Source: Caloramator fervidus
Lineage (GTDB): Bacteria > Bacillota > Clostridia > Clostridiales > Caloramatoraceae
Length of the DNA: 64,000 nucleotides
Assembly (NCBI RefSeq): GCF_900108045.1
Contig: NZ_FNUK01000009.1
Span: 1-64,000, forward strand
Direction: 5' to 3'
Position 1 is the stretch's first letter. Each line of letters begins with the position of its first letter. Both the position numbers and the translations under genes were made by a program. Below, piece after piece: positions 1 to 7,926 of the stretch. The notes below the pieces were generated by a model, which saw nothing but the letters and a program-made list of their open reading frames with translations, had not been told where the DNA came from and made no database searches.

Positions 1-41
1 TATTAAATCTACAACAATTTTTAACGGCCTCGCGCAAAAAA

Positions 42-97
42 TTTAAGAAGAAAACCTTAGTCGACCTAAGTCAGTCTTTAAAGGTTTTCTTCTTAAA
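42..97 (-). terminator. Long inverted repeat, possible terminator
   Basis: Two perfect 17-base arms (42-58 and 81-97) enclose a 22-base loop. Read on the minus strand, the second arm is followed by six T (41-36), so it has the form of an unusually long intrinsic terminator. No gene ends next to it in the window; proS ends 250 bases away and has its own terminator, so its purpose is unclear. Confidence 0.45.
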
Positions 98-145
98 CCT
101 ATACCAAACTACGTGCAAAAATAAACAATACGCTGAGCTTTTATA

Positions 146-171
146 AAAGCCAACCTTTGATTGGCCTTTTT
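146..171. terminator. Small hairpin with T tracts on both strands
   Basis: Arms GCCAA and TTGGC enclose a seven-base loop and are flanked by A and T runs, so either strand could form a weak terminator. It lies in the gene-free stretch 1-349, which otherwise holds the long inverted repeat, a dispersed repeat copy and the proS terminator. No coding frame is convincing in this stretch. Confidence 0.3.
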
Positions 172-210
172 GTCATGCCCATTTTTAAAGCTTTTGCTTA
201 AATTAATCTC

Positions 211-296
211 AATTACATAAAAACTCCTTGGAAATTAGCAAGGGCGGGCATCTGAATAATTTGCCCACCCCAACTATTGACATAGAACCCATAAAA
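211..296 (-). repeat. Dispersed intergenic repeat, copy A
   Basis: This is the fullest of four related copies in the window (others near 2148, 11312 and 14319). Read on the minus strand it begins with GGGTTCTATGTCAATAGT, then a hairpin built from GGGTGGGCA and TGCCCGCCC. All four copies have the same orientation and lie behind the 3' end of a minus-strand unit, here proS. The first bases resemble a terminal inverted repeat of an insertion sequence, but there is no transposase nearby. Confidence 0.55.
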
Positions 297-317
297 ATTA
301 ACAACAAAGACAGATTA

Positions 318-348
318 TAAAAAAGCTGCTCGTTTGTTAACGAGCAGC
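318..348 (-). terminator. proS intrinsic terminator
   Basis: A perfect 8-bp stem, GCTGCTCG and CGAGCAGC (325-332 and 341-348), with an eight-base loop is followed on the minus strand by six T. It begins immediately after the proS stop codon. Confidence 0.85.
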
Positions 349-349
349 A

Positions 350-1792
350 TTAATATGCTCTTCCCCAGTAAACCATATGTTTTGCTGGTTTTCCGCAGCA
401 AACACATTTATCGCTTAAAGTTTCCTGATCAAATGGTATACATCTTGAAGTTGCACCTGTTTCTTCTTTTATCTTATCTTCACAAGCTCTATCTCCGCAC
501 CACATAGCCTTTATAAATCCTGGTTTATTTTCAACAATATACTTAAATTCCTCTAAATTTGTAGCTACATATGTACGTTCATCCCTATGTCTTCTTGCCA
601 TTTCAAGCATATTTGCATGAATATCATCTAATAATTTTAAAACTTCTTGTTCTAAGTTATCCATTGCAACAACTATCTTTTCCATAGTATCACGTCTTGC
701 TAAAACTACTTGATTCTTTTCAATATCCTTTGGTCCTACTTCAAGTCTTAATGGAACACCCTTCATTTCATACTCTGCAAACTTCCATCCTGGCATCTTA
801 TCTGAATCATCTAGCTTAACTCTTACAACCTTTGATAATCTATTTTTCAATTCATTCGCCTTTTCTAAAACTCCTTCTTTATGTTGAGCTATTGGAACGA
901 TTATAACCTGAATTGGAGCTATCTTTGGAGGAAGTTTTAATCCGTTATTGTCGCCATGAACCATTATAACAGCACCTATAAGCCTTGTAGTAACCCCCCA
1001 TGAAGTTTGATGCACATATTGAAGCTGTCCATTTTTGTCAAGATATCTAATATTAAATGCCTTTGCAAAATTATCTCCAAAATAATGGGAAGTTCCTGTT
1101 TGTAAAGCCTTTCCATCATGCATTAAGCTTTCTATTGTAAATGTAGCCTGTGCACCAGCAAATTTTTCTTTATCTGTCTTCCTTCCTTTAATAACTGGAA
1201 TAGCCAATACCTCTTCGCAATGCTTAGCATAAATATTAAGCATTTGTATAGTTTCTGCCATTGCTTCTTCAGCTGTTGCATGAATAGTATGACCTTCCTG
1301 CCATAAAAACTCTGTCGTTCTTAAAAATGGCCTTGTAGTTTTTTCCCATCTTACTACTGAACACCATTGATTATATAATTTTGGAAGATCCTTATATGAC
1401 TGAACTATTTTTGAAAAATGCTCACAGAATAAGGTTTCAGATGTTGGTCTTACACAAAGTCTTTCAGCAAGAGGCTCACTTCCCCCATGGGTAACCCAAG
1501 CAACCTCTGGAGCAAATCCTTCAACATGTTCTGCTTCTTTTTTAAGAAGGCTTTCTGGTATAAACAAAGGCATATAAACATTTTCATGGCCTGTTTCTTT
1601 AAATCTCGCATCTAAATCTTTTTGAATATTTTCCCATATAGCATATCCATAAGGCCTTAGTATCATACAACCCTTTACACTTGAATAATCTGCAAGCTCT
1701 GCTTTTTTTACAATATCGGTATACCATTTAGCAAAATCTTCATCCATAGAAGTTATTGCCTCAACTAACTTTTTTTCATTTTCTTTAGCCAT
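350..1792 (-). CDS. proS: Proline--tRNA ligase, archaeal/eukaryotic-like type
   Basis: Charges tRNA-Pro with proline in the cytoplasm. The 480-residue length, the absence of the roughly 180-residue editing insertion of the long bacterial form, and a C-terminal domain with four cysteines ending in Tyr mark the archaeal/eukaryotic-like ProRS class, which is also common in Clostridia. Class II signatures include a motif 2 region around [16 protein letters not shown] near residue 150. The start is placed at the ATG at 1792, because AAGGAG lies five bases upstream; the in-frame GTG at 1798 overlaps that ribosome binding site. A proline T-box precedes the gene and a strong terminator follows, so it is a single-gene unit controlled by uncharged tRNA-Pro. 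Confidence 0.97.
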   Translation of the reverse strand: MAKENEKKLVEAITSMDEDFAKWYTDIVKKAELADYSSVKGCMILRPYGYAIWENIQKDLDARFKETGHENVYMPLFIPESLLKKEAEHVEGFAPEVAWVTHGGSEPLAERLCVRPTSETLFCEHFSKIVQSYKDLPKLYNQWCSVVRWEKTTRPFLRTTEFLWQEGHTIHATAEEAMAETIQMLNIYAKHCEEVLAIPVIKGRKTDKEKFAGAQATFTIESLMHDGKALQTGTSHYFGDNFAKAFNIRYLDKNGQLQYVHQTSWGVTTRLIGAVIMVHGDNNGLKLPPKIAPIQVIIVPIAQHKEGVLEKANELKNRLSKVVRVKLDDSDKMPGWKFAEYEMKGVPLRLEVGPKDIEKNQVVLARRDTMEKIVVAMDNLEQEVLKLLDDIHANMLEMARRHRDERTYVATNLEEFKYIVENKPGFIKAMWCGDRACEDKIKEETGATSRCIPFDQETLSDKCVCCGKPAKHMVYWGRAY

Positions 1793-1822
1793 TTTCACTC
1801 CTCCTTTTTTAAGTATTTAGCA

Positions 1823-2070
1823 AAAAACCTCGAATCCCTAGAAAGGGACCGAGGTTATAATCGGCGGTACCACCCTAATTAATATGCAAAACGCATATTC
1901 ACTCAATTGGATAACGGACTTACCGCTGCAGCCTACTAAACTTCGGTGCAGAGCTCCGAGGCGGGTTCAAAATTAGTTCCTTAGGAATTTTCACCAACCA
2001 TTCCCTCTCTGGAAAGGAACTAATTTTTACTATTCCTCATCATAGCCTTTGATATTAAATTCTCGTTATT
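1823..2070 (-). promoter_or_regulatory. T-box leader of proS (proline specifier)
   Basis: The T-box sequence AGGGTGGTACCGCCG lies at 1876-1862 (minus strand), followed by a terminator whose stem uses ACCTCGGTCCC-like arms and ends in six T (1828-1823). Stem I carries the AGAGAGG distal loop and GGTGAAA. After GAA at 1968-1966 the candidate specifier is CCC (1965-1963), a proline codon followed by G, which matches the downstream gene. Uncharged tRNA-Pro should stabilise the antiterminator and permit proS transcription. Confidence 0.93.
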
Positions 2071-2147
2071 ATTTTATCACATTTTTTCATCTTTGCAATT
2101 ATTTTTTACTTAAAGTTTTTAATTAAAACTTCTATTTTACTATTTAC

Positions 2148-2187
2148 CTAAAAATAACAATGGCGGGCATTTAAATTACCCGCCCTA
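2148..2187 (-). repeat. Dispersed intergenic repeat, copy B (short)
   Basis: The core GGCGGGCAT and CCCGCC arms, flanking AAAATAACAA, and a decayed form of the CAACTATTGAC segment match copy A. It sits just after the stop of the small membrane protein gene and could also serve as its terminator, since T-rich sequence follows on the minus strand. Confidence 0.45.
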
Positions 2188-2201
2188 AAACTGGTCAAAA
2201 T

Positions 2202-2393
2202 TCATATACTCATTGTACTTTCAAGTATTTTGAATATAACATATAAAATATACATAATTGTTAACCCTACTATTCCCCATAATATACCTAAAAGATAATT
2301 TATTTTTTCCTTAGGTTTTAGTGCATCTGCAATTTCTTTTAAATATTTACCAATTTCATCTCTGAAAATTTCTTTTAATTGTCTTTCCTCCAA
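2202..2393 (-). CDS. Small membrane protein, unknown
   Basis: I do not recognise this 63-residue protein. It has a charged N-terminal half rich in Lys and Glu, probably helical, then one long hydrophobic segment (about residues 34-56) and a short tail. The best start is TTG at 2393, five bases after AGGGGTG; the ATG at 2411 has no ribosome binding site. It lies between the proS T-box and the heptad-repeat gene and is read in the same direction. The shape recalls small phage or membrane-anchored accessory proteins such as XhlA, but no signature motif supports that. It may belong to the exporter operon or be independent. Confidence 0.5.
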   Translation of the reverse strand: MEERQLKEIFRDEIGKYLKEIADALKPKEKINYLLGILWGIVGLTIMYILYVIFKILESTMSI

Positions 2394-2446
2394 AATTTCA
2401 CCCCTATACATATATACGAAGATAAAAAATATAAAATAACTATTTT

Positions 2447-4615
2447 TTAAAACATTTTCTTTAAATAATCAATTAATCTTTCAAACATGTTTTTATTTTC
2501 TTTTGCAACATTTGTTTGTGGAACTTCTTTAACTTCATTGTATTTTATTTCTTCCGTCCTCATTATAAACTTCACGCTTCCCTCCATGTCCCTTGAAAGA
2601 CCTGAGAAGGTTCCATAGTTTTTAGAAAGCCTTATAATCTCATCCTTCCTTTTTAATATTTCATTTATATCTCCAAACTTGCCGCTAACTTCTGAATCCA
2701 TCTTGTATATTCCTTCTTCTTTGTATTTAGTAAAGTTTTTATCAAATTCTTCTAATCCATCAGAAAGTTTCTTAGCCCCTTGAGTTAATTTTAAGCTTCC
2801 ATCTTTAGCTAAGTCTATCCCCTTTGAAAATTCATCATAAGCACTATATAGCTTATCAGAACCTTTACTTAATTGTTCTAAACCACCTTTAAGATTATTA
2901 GATCCTTCATAAAGAGCACTTACAGAAGGAACTATTTGCTTTAAACCACCAGCTAAATTTTCTGCTCCCTTTTGTAGCTTTTCAGCACCATCCTTTAGTC
3001 CTAAACTTCCCTTTTGCATCTCAATTGCATAACCCTTTAATGTATCTCCAGCTGATGAAAGTGCCTTAGCACCATATAAAACCTCTTTTTGTCCTTCATT
3101 TAAACCTTGAAGTACATTGCTTAAATTTTCTGCTCCAGTTTTTATGTCACAAATTCCCTTTTCAAGCTCATCAAGGGCTAAAATATAATCTTGTCCCGAC
3201 TTTAACATAGATTGAAGATAATTTTTTTGTTCTTCTAATCCAGCATTTAACTGATCTGCTATACTTTGTGCCTCTGAAATATTTGATAATAAAGAAACTA
3301 AATTTTTTAAAGAATCTATACCCCTTATTAATAGTTCATAATAAGAATTTTCCTTTTCCTTTTCCTCCTTTAACTTCTTTATAGCTTCTAAGCTTTTTGT
3401 TGCACCTTCAACTATACTGTTTTCTCCATTTTTTATCTCTTCTGTTGTCTTAACTATGTTATATAGCCCACTTTCTAATGCTTTTGTATTTTCTGAAAGA
3501 GTGGATGCCCCCTCTGAAAATTCTACAGCACCATCCGCAAACTTCTTGGCATTATCAGCATATGACGTTGCTCCATTACAAAAAGCATTTAAGCCATCTT
3601 CTGCATTTCCCAAACCATCTTTTAATTTCCCTAGACCTTCACTTAATTTTACTGAACCTTCGTAAGCACCTTTAGCACCAACGGCTATCCTTTGAATTCC
3701 ACCTTTAACATCCTTTGAAGCGGAAGAAAGCTTATCAAGGCCATCTGTTAATTTATTCATGTTATTGTAAAGTTCTTTAGAACCCTCTGAAAGCTTTTTT
3801 GAACCATCACTTAGCTTTTCTGTTGCTTCCTTTATCTTTTTAATTCCATCTATAAGTTCATTGATGTTATCGGCACCTTCTATTTTATCTATATTTATCA
3901 TCTTAGGCGTTGCTGTAATCATTATTGGAGATAAATTAAACTTATTTGTATCTGCTTCAATAATTAATTTATCATCAATACCCAATAAATTGCTATTTAA
4001 ATTTAAACTTTCTTTAAGTCCAGGAAAAGTTACAAAGGTTACTACTTGGTTATTACCATCTGAAAAAACTTCCCCTGAGGATACCTTTACATTTTTAAAA
4101 TTATCAAGGGGTAAATTAACAACCGCAACCACTGTAAAAGGAGTAAACACCTTTTTATACTCTCCATCTATCTTAACTTCATGTTCATCGTTATTTTTAA
4201 AGCTTAATTCTATCCTTACTCTTCCATTTTTTCCTGCAAGATCTTTAGGCTCTATTTTTTGTCCATTTAAATAATAATTAATACTAACTTCTAATGGTAA
4301 CTTCTTTTTAGTAGTTCCTTGGTAGAAAAGGTCATTGTTCTGTAAAGTCCAAATTAAATTTTCTCCTTCCTTTTTAGGTACTTCATCCCCTTTAACATTG
4401 ACAACATTATCTAATATCGACCTATCCTTTATTTCAACATTTACATCATCTGAATGTATCCAGTCACTAACTATCACATCCTTGGTTTCACCCTTTGAAG
4501 ATAGAACAACATAAACTGACTCATCTTTTTTAACTGCTGCATAACCTACATTAGCAAACACAACTATAAAAGCTAATACTGAAGCTAATAATTTTTTTAA
4601 GTCCTTCATTGTCAT
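2447..4615 (-). CDS. Secreted heptad-repeat (YhgE/Pip-like) protein
   Basis: A 722-residue exported protein. Residues 1-28 form a signal peptide (Lys-rich start, hydrophobic core, Ala at the end). A beta-rich region follows to about residue 240. The long central part carries many repeats of the Leu-x-x-Gly type (for example LSDGSKKLSEGS, LKDGAEKLQKGAENL), the signature of YhgE/Pip-family proteins, which predicts an extended coiled or rod-like structure. The C-terminus is basic, with no clear membrane span. Its start codon overlaps the MMPL stop as ATGA, so the two are translationally coupled. The inferred role is a periplasmic-side partner of the exporter. The substrate is unknown. Confidence 0.8.
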   Translation of the reverse strand: MTMKDLKKLLASVLAFIVVFANVGYAAVKKDESVYVVLSSKGETKDVIVSDWIHSDDVNVEIKDRSILDNVVNVKGDEVPKKEGENLIWTLQNNDLFYQGTTKKKLPLEVSINYYLNGQKIEPKDLAGKNGRVRIELSFKNNDEHEVKIDGEYKKVFTPFTVVAVVNLPLDNFKNVKVSSGEVFSDGNNQVVTFVTFPGLKESLNLNSNLLGIDDKLIIEADTNKFNLSPIMITATPKMINIDKIEGADNINELIDGIKKIKEATEKLSDGSKKLSEGSKELYNNMNKLTDGLDKLSSASKDVKGGIQRIAVGAKGAYEGSVKLSEGLGKLKDGLGNAEDGLNAFCNGATSYADNAKKFADGAVEFSEGASTLSENTKALESGLYNIVKTTEEIKNGENSIVEGATKSLEAIKKLKEEKEKENSYYELLIRGIDSLKNLVSLLSNISEAQSIADQLNAGLEEQKNYLQSMLKSGQDYILALDELEKGICDIKTGAENLSNVLQGLNEGQKEVLYGAKALSSAGDTLKGYAIEMQKGSLGLKDGAEKLQKGAENLAGGLKQIVPSVSALYEGSNNLKGGLEQLSKGSDKLYSAYDEFSKGIDLAKDGSLKLTQGAKKLSDGLEEFDKNFTKYKEEGIYKMDSEVSGKFGDINEILKRKDEIIRLSKNYGTFSGLSRDMEGSVKFIMRTEEIKYNEVKEVPQTNVAKENKNMFERLIDYLKKMF

Positions 4616-6717
4616 TCACTCTCCTTTGCAAGCGTAAGTTTCAATGATGGCTTTTTATTCCAGTTCTTGCTGGTAGCTGAAATAATTCCTTCACATATGA
4701 TTAAAATAGAAGGAAGGATAAACACTATTACAACCATGCTAATTAGTGCTCCTCTTGCAAGCATTTTACAAAGAGTTTGAATCATATCCATCTTAGAAAT
4801 TAAGCCAACCCCTATGGTTGCAGAGAAAAAGGATAAAGCACTTGTAAGAATAGACCTACCTGAAGATTGAACTGCAATCCTCATAGCATCAAACTTATCG
4901 CGACCTTCTCTAATTTCCTCTCTAAATCTTGTTGATAAAAGTATTGCATAGTCAACTGTAGCACCAAGCTGAATACATCCAATTACTATTGAAGCTATAA
5001 ATGGTATTGTCTGCCCTGTAAAGAAAGGTATTGCCATGTTTATAAATATCGCAAGCTCTATGCAAAGAATCAATATTATTGGAAGAGATAAAGAAGTAAA
5101 TACAGCTAAAATTATTACAAATATTGCAAGTATAGAAACCCAATTAGCCTTTTTAAAGTCCTTATCGGCTAGTTCTATAAGATCCTTTGTTAGAGGTCCT
5201 TCCCCTGCAACTAAACCTGCTTTGTCATAACTTTTTACTATTGAATTTATTCTATCTATTTGCAGGTTTTCTTCAGGGGATGCTGCCTTATATTTTGAAG
5301 TTACTATAATAAGCTTATACCCATTTTTTGAAGCAAAGCTTCTTATATCCTCCGGTAAAAATTTTTCAGGAATTCTATTACCCACAAACTTATCATAGGC
5401 TATTACCCTTTCAACTCCATCAACCATTTCAATTTCCTTTATCATATTCTTAACTTTATATGCAGGAATCTTATCTTTAATAAGAATCATGTGGGTTGTT
5501 GTCATGTTGTATTCATTTTTCAATTTATTAGTTGCAATTATTGATTTTAAGTCCTTAGGTAAAGATTCATCTAAATTATAATAAACATTTGTGCTAGCCT
5601 GGCCTATAAAAGCAGGGACAAATATTAATATAGCTATTGTTGCAAAGACCTTATAATATTTTGTTACTAAATTAGCAGTCCTATTAAATTCAGGGAGTAA
5701 TACCTTATGTTGATATTTATGAATCTGCTTATCAAAAGTTAATATCATAGCAGGAAGAACCGTAACCGTAGTTAAAACCCCTATAAACACACCCTTTGCC
5801 ATAACTATTCCCATATCTTTACCTATTCCTAGGCTCATAACAGTTAAAGCCACAAAACCTGCAATAGTTGTTAAGGAACTTCCTGTTATAGCCGAGAAGG
5901 TAGAAGCTATCGCTTCTGCCATAGCCTCTGATCTATCTTCAAATTCCTTTTTTTCCTCTTCATATCTATGAAGTAGGAATATTGAATAATCCATAGTAAC
6001 TCCAAGCTGTAAAACTGCTGCTAATGCCTTTGTAATATATGATATTTGTCCAAGAAAAATGTTTGTTCCAAAATTATAAATAACAGCAAATCCTATACTC
6101 AAAACAAATATTATAGGTGTTACATATGATTCCATTGCAAGAGTTAAAACTAAAAGCGTAAGAATAACTGCTAAAAGAACATAAATAGGAGTTTCTTTAT
6201 CTGCAAGGTCTTTAGTATCTTTAACTATAGCCGCCATACCTGCAAGGAAACAATTCTTGCCTGCTATCATCCTTATATTTTCTATTGCCTTCATGGTAGT
6301 TAAACTTGATGCTGATTCATTGAATTGAATAAAAAGCAAAGTTGAATTTTCTCTGTAAAAAACATCCTTAATATCTTTAGGCAAAAATTCTTTAGGAACC
6401 GATGAATCCAAGATATCACTTATCCATATAACCTTTTCTACACCCTTAACCTTTTCGATCTCGTTTTTTAATTTTAAAACATCTTTAGTTTGCATATTTT
6501 CAACTATGAGCATAGCTGTTGCTGCATTATTGAAATTTTTCTCAAGTATTTCTTGTCCCTTCATGGTATCTAAATTTTTGGGAAGATAGGTTAAAATATC
6601 ATAATTTACCTTTGTATTTATAAAACCAATGAAAGAAGGAATTAAAAGAATTATAGCAATAATTAACGTAGAAGTACTATGTTTTGCAATCCAGCGTCCA
6701 AATTTTTTCAAGTTCAT
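4612..6717 (-). CDS. MMPL/RND-family membrane exporter
   Basis: An RND-superfamily transporter of about 700 residues. Two similar halves are visible. Each has one membrane helix, a large external domain of about 150 residues, then a block of five helices. The repeated motif is LGVTMDYSIFLLHRYEEE in the first half and LGATVDYAILLSTRFREE in the second, with the Asp expected to carry protons. Such proteins export lipids, fatty acids or toxic amphiphiles. AAGGAG lies 3 bases before the ATG used here and 9 bases before an in-frame TTG at 6711, so the exact start is open. It is the second gene of a tetR-MMPL-heptad protein operon. Confidence 0.88.
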   Translation of the reverse strand: MNLKKFGRWIAKHSTSTLIIAIILLIPSFIGFINTKVNYDILTYLPKNLDTMKGQEILEKNFNNAATAMLIVENMQTKDVLKLKNEIEKVKGVEKVIWISDILDSSVPKEFLPKDIKDVFYRENSTLLFIQFNESASSLTTMKAIENIRMIAGKNCFLAGMAAIVKDTKDLADKETPIYVLLAVILTLLVLTLAMESYVTPIIFVLSIGFAVIYNFGTNIFLGQISYITKALAAVLQLGVTMDYSIFLLHRYEEEKKEFEDRSEAMAEAIASTFSAITGSSLTTIAGFVALTVMSLGIGKDMGIVMAKGVFIGVLTTVTVLPAMILTFDKQIHKYQHKVLLPEFNRTANLVTKYYKVFATIAILIFVPAFIGQASTNVYYNLDESLPKDLKSIIATNKLKNEYNMTTTHMILIKDKIPAYKVKNMIKEIEMVDGVERVIAYDKFVGNRIPEKFLPEDIRSFASKNGYKLIIVTSKYKAASPEENLQIDRINSIVKSYDKAGLVAGEGPLTKDLIELADKDFKKANWVSILAIFVIILAVFTSLSLPIILILCIELAIFINMAIPFFTGQTIPFIASIVIGCIQLGATVDYAILLSTRFREEIREGRDKFDAMRIAVQSSGRSILTSALSFFSATIGVGLISKMDMIQTLCKMLARGALISMVVIVFILPSILIICEGIISATSKNWNKKPSLKLTLAKESE

Positions 6718-6725
6718 CATCTCCT

Positions 6726-7328
6726 TTATTTTGTTAATATTTTACGAACAGCATTAAAAAGGTATGGCTTCATATTATCTATATCTTCAGGTTCATTTAA
6801 AATTAGGCAACTATAAGTAACAGAACTTACAAGCTCCATAATCATAAAAATATTTCTTTCAATTTCATCCTCAGTAAAACCTTTATTTTTAAAGTTTTCT
6901 AGGATTATATTTTTTAAATTATTCATCTCTTCATATTCCTCTGGCCTTGCCAATGCCTTTCTAAAAAGTCCCCAAGATAGATTTTTATAAATAAGTTTTA
7001 AAAGCCTTTTATTATTCTTAAAATATTCGATGATGTAATCTATAAAGTTTATCATATTATCTATAAAATCATCCTGTTGTTTTTCCTTTGTTTTTTCCAA
7101 TGCTTCTCTAATTACCATACAACTTTTTGAAAGTATAATCCTATCTAAAATGTCGTATTTATCTTTAAAATAAAGATAAAATGTTCCCTTTGCCACACCA
7201 GCATCCTTTACTATGTCATCTATTGCTGTTTCATTAAAGCCTTTATTTAAAAAAAGCTTAAAAGCTGACTCAAAAAGTTTTATCTGCTTTAGTTTTTTCT
7301 TACTTGAAATATCCTTTGTATTAACCAT
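6726..7328 (-). CDS. TetR-family repressor of the exporter operon
   Basis: A 200-residue TetR/AcrR regulator. The N-terminal helix-turn-helix (about residues 15-62) includes TAIDDIVKDAGVAKGTFYLYF, close to the family consensus; the rest is a helical ligand-binding domain of unspecific sequence. The gene is first in an operon with the MMPL exporter, five bases from it. Two identical palindromic sites flank its promoter, which predicts autorepression and control of the exporter by a ligand, probably the exported compound or a membrane stress signal. The start ATG follows ATGGAGG. Confidence 0.92.
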   Translation of the reverse strand: MVNTKDISSKKKLKQIKLFESAFKLFLNKGFNETAIDDIVKDAGVAKGTFYLYFKDKYDILDRIILSKSCMVIREALEKTKEKQQDDFIDNMINFIDYIIEYFKNNKRLLKLIYKNLSWGLFRKALARPEEYEEMNNLKNIILENFKNKGFTEDEIERNIFMIMELVSSVTYSCLILNEPEDIDNMKPYLFNAVRKILTK

Positions 7329-7371
7329 ACAATACCTCCATTTGTTTTTTATTTATATTTTTCCAAAACAA

Positions 7372-7430
7372 TTGACTATTAGTCATTACATCGACAATAT
7401 TAATATACCTCTAAAATGACTAATAGTCAA
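7372..7430 (-). promoter_or_regulatory. tetR-MMPL operon promoter with two operators
   Basis: The minus-strand promoter has -35 TTGACT (7430-7425), a 17-base spacer and -10 TATATT (7407-7402). Two perfect 13-bp palindromes of the form TGACTAnTAGTCA lie at 7417-7429 and 7373-7385, 44 bp centre to centre. The first covers the -35 box and the second lies just after the expected start of transcription. This is a classic layout for a dimeric TetR repressor. Confidence 0.85.
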
Positions 7431-7470
7431 TTTTATTTTATTAAATTTTTATAAACTAACTGTTAACTTG

Positions 7471-7479
7471 TGGTATAAT
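7471..7479 (+). promoter_or_regulatory. Extended -10 promoter of the orphan plus-strand gene
   Basis: TGGTATAAT is a perfect extended -10 element 25 bases upstream of the ATG at 7504. No good -35 box is seen at the usual distance. The TetR sites lie about 40 bases further upstream, so this gene could also be affected by the repressor. Confidence 0.6.
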
Positions 7480-7503
7480 TAAATAAAAAGGGAAGGTGAT
7501 ATT

Positions 7504-7908
7504 ATGTGCTACTTTATATTTGCAAGAACAAAAAATAAGCTACCTGATGAGGTTTTAAGACAAAACGAAGTGGATAATTTATATGTAACAGACATAACAG
7601 AGAAAGTTGAAATAGACGATGGTTTTTTATATCACATAAGCAATGGACATTGTGCCTGCGATATAGTTATTAGCTCCTTTAGCAGGATAGATAACGTAAA
7701 AAACATCCTACAAAATATAGAAAAAGATTTTAAATTTATAGTTGTAAACAGCGATGAAGAGGATGTTGAGGTCCTTCTTGGAAACAAACAAGATTTTGAT
7801 GAATTTTTAAATAGCTTTCCCAAGAAAGAAATACCCCTTAATGAACTATTAGAAATTTATCCTAACTTTTTAGAGTTTGATACCCTTTATATTGTAAAAC
7901 AAAAATAG
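7504..7908 (+). CDS. Conserved-looking hypothetical protein
   Basis: I do not recognise this 134-residue soluble protein. It starts with MCYFIFARTKNKLPDE and carries a Gly-His-Cys-Ala-Cys element near residue 50 that could bind a metal or act in redox chemistry; the rest is acidic with alternating strands and helices. It has a good ribosome binding site (GGAAGGTGAT before the ATG), its own extended -10 promoter and a shared terminator, so it is very likely a real gene. It stands alone on the plus strand, divergent from tetR and convergent with thrB. Confidence 0.7.
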   Translation: MCYFIFARTKNKLPDEVLRQNEVDNLYVTDITEKVEIDDGFLYHISNGHCACDIVISSFSRIDNVKNILQNIEKDFKFIVVNSDEEDVEVLLGNKQDFDEFLNSFPKKEIPLNELLEIYPNFLEFDTLYIVKQK

Positions 7909-7926
7909 GGCAACCTGCCCTATTTT
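7902..7926. terminator. Bidirectional terminator between the orphan gene and thrB
   Basis: A perfect 10-bp stem, AAAATAGGGC and GCCCTATTTT, has a five-base loop, with A runs before and T runs after. Both convergent stop codons fall inside the stem. Confidence 0.85.

Noticed and set aside
3456-4274. Plus-strand open frames of 65-137 codons opposite the heptad-repeat gene
   Set aside because: They are antisense to a well supported repetitive gene, lack ribosome binding sites and have low-complexity Ser/Leu/Pro composition typical of shadow frames.
2447-4615. Phage tape-measure or methyl-accepting protein for the heptad-repeat gene
   Set aside because: The signal peptide, Leu-x-x-Gly repeats and coupling to MMPL fit the YhgE/Pip type better; no phage genes or signalling hairpin motif are present.
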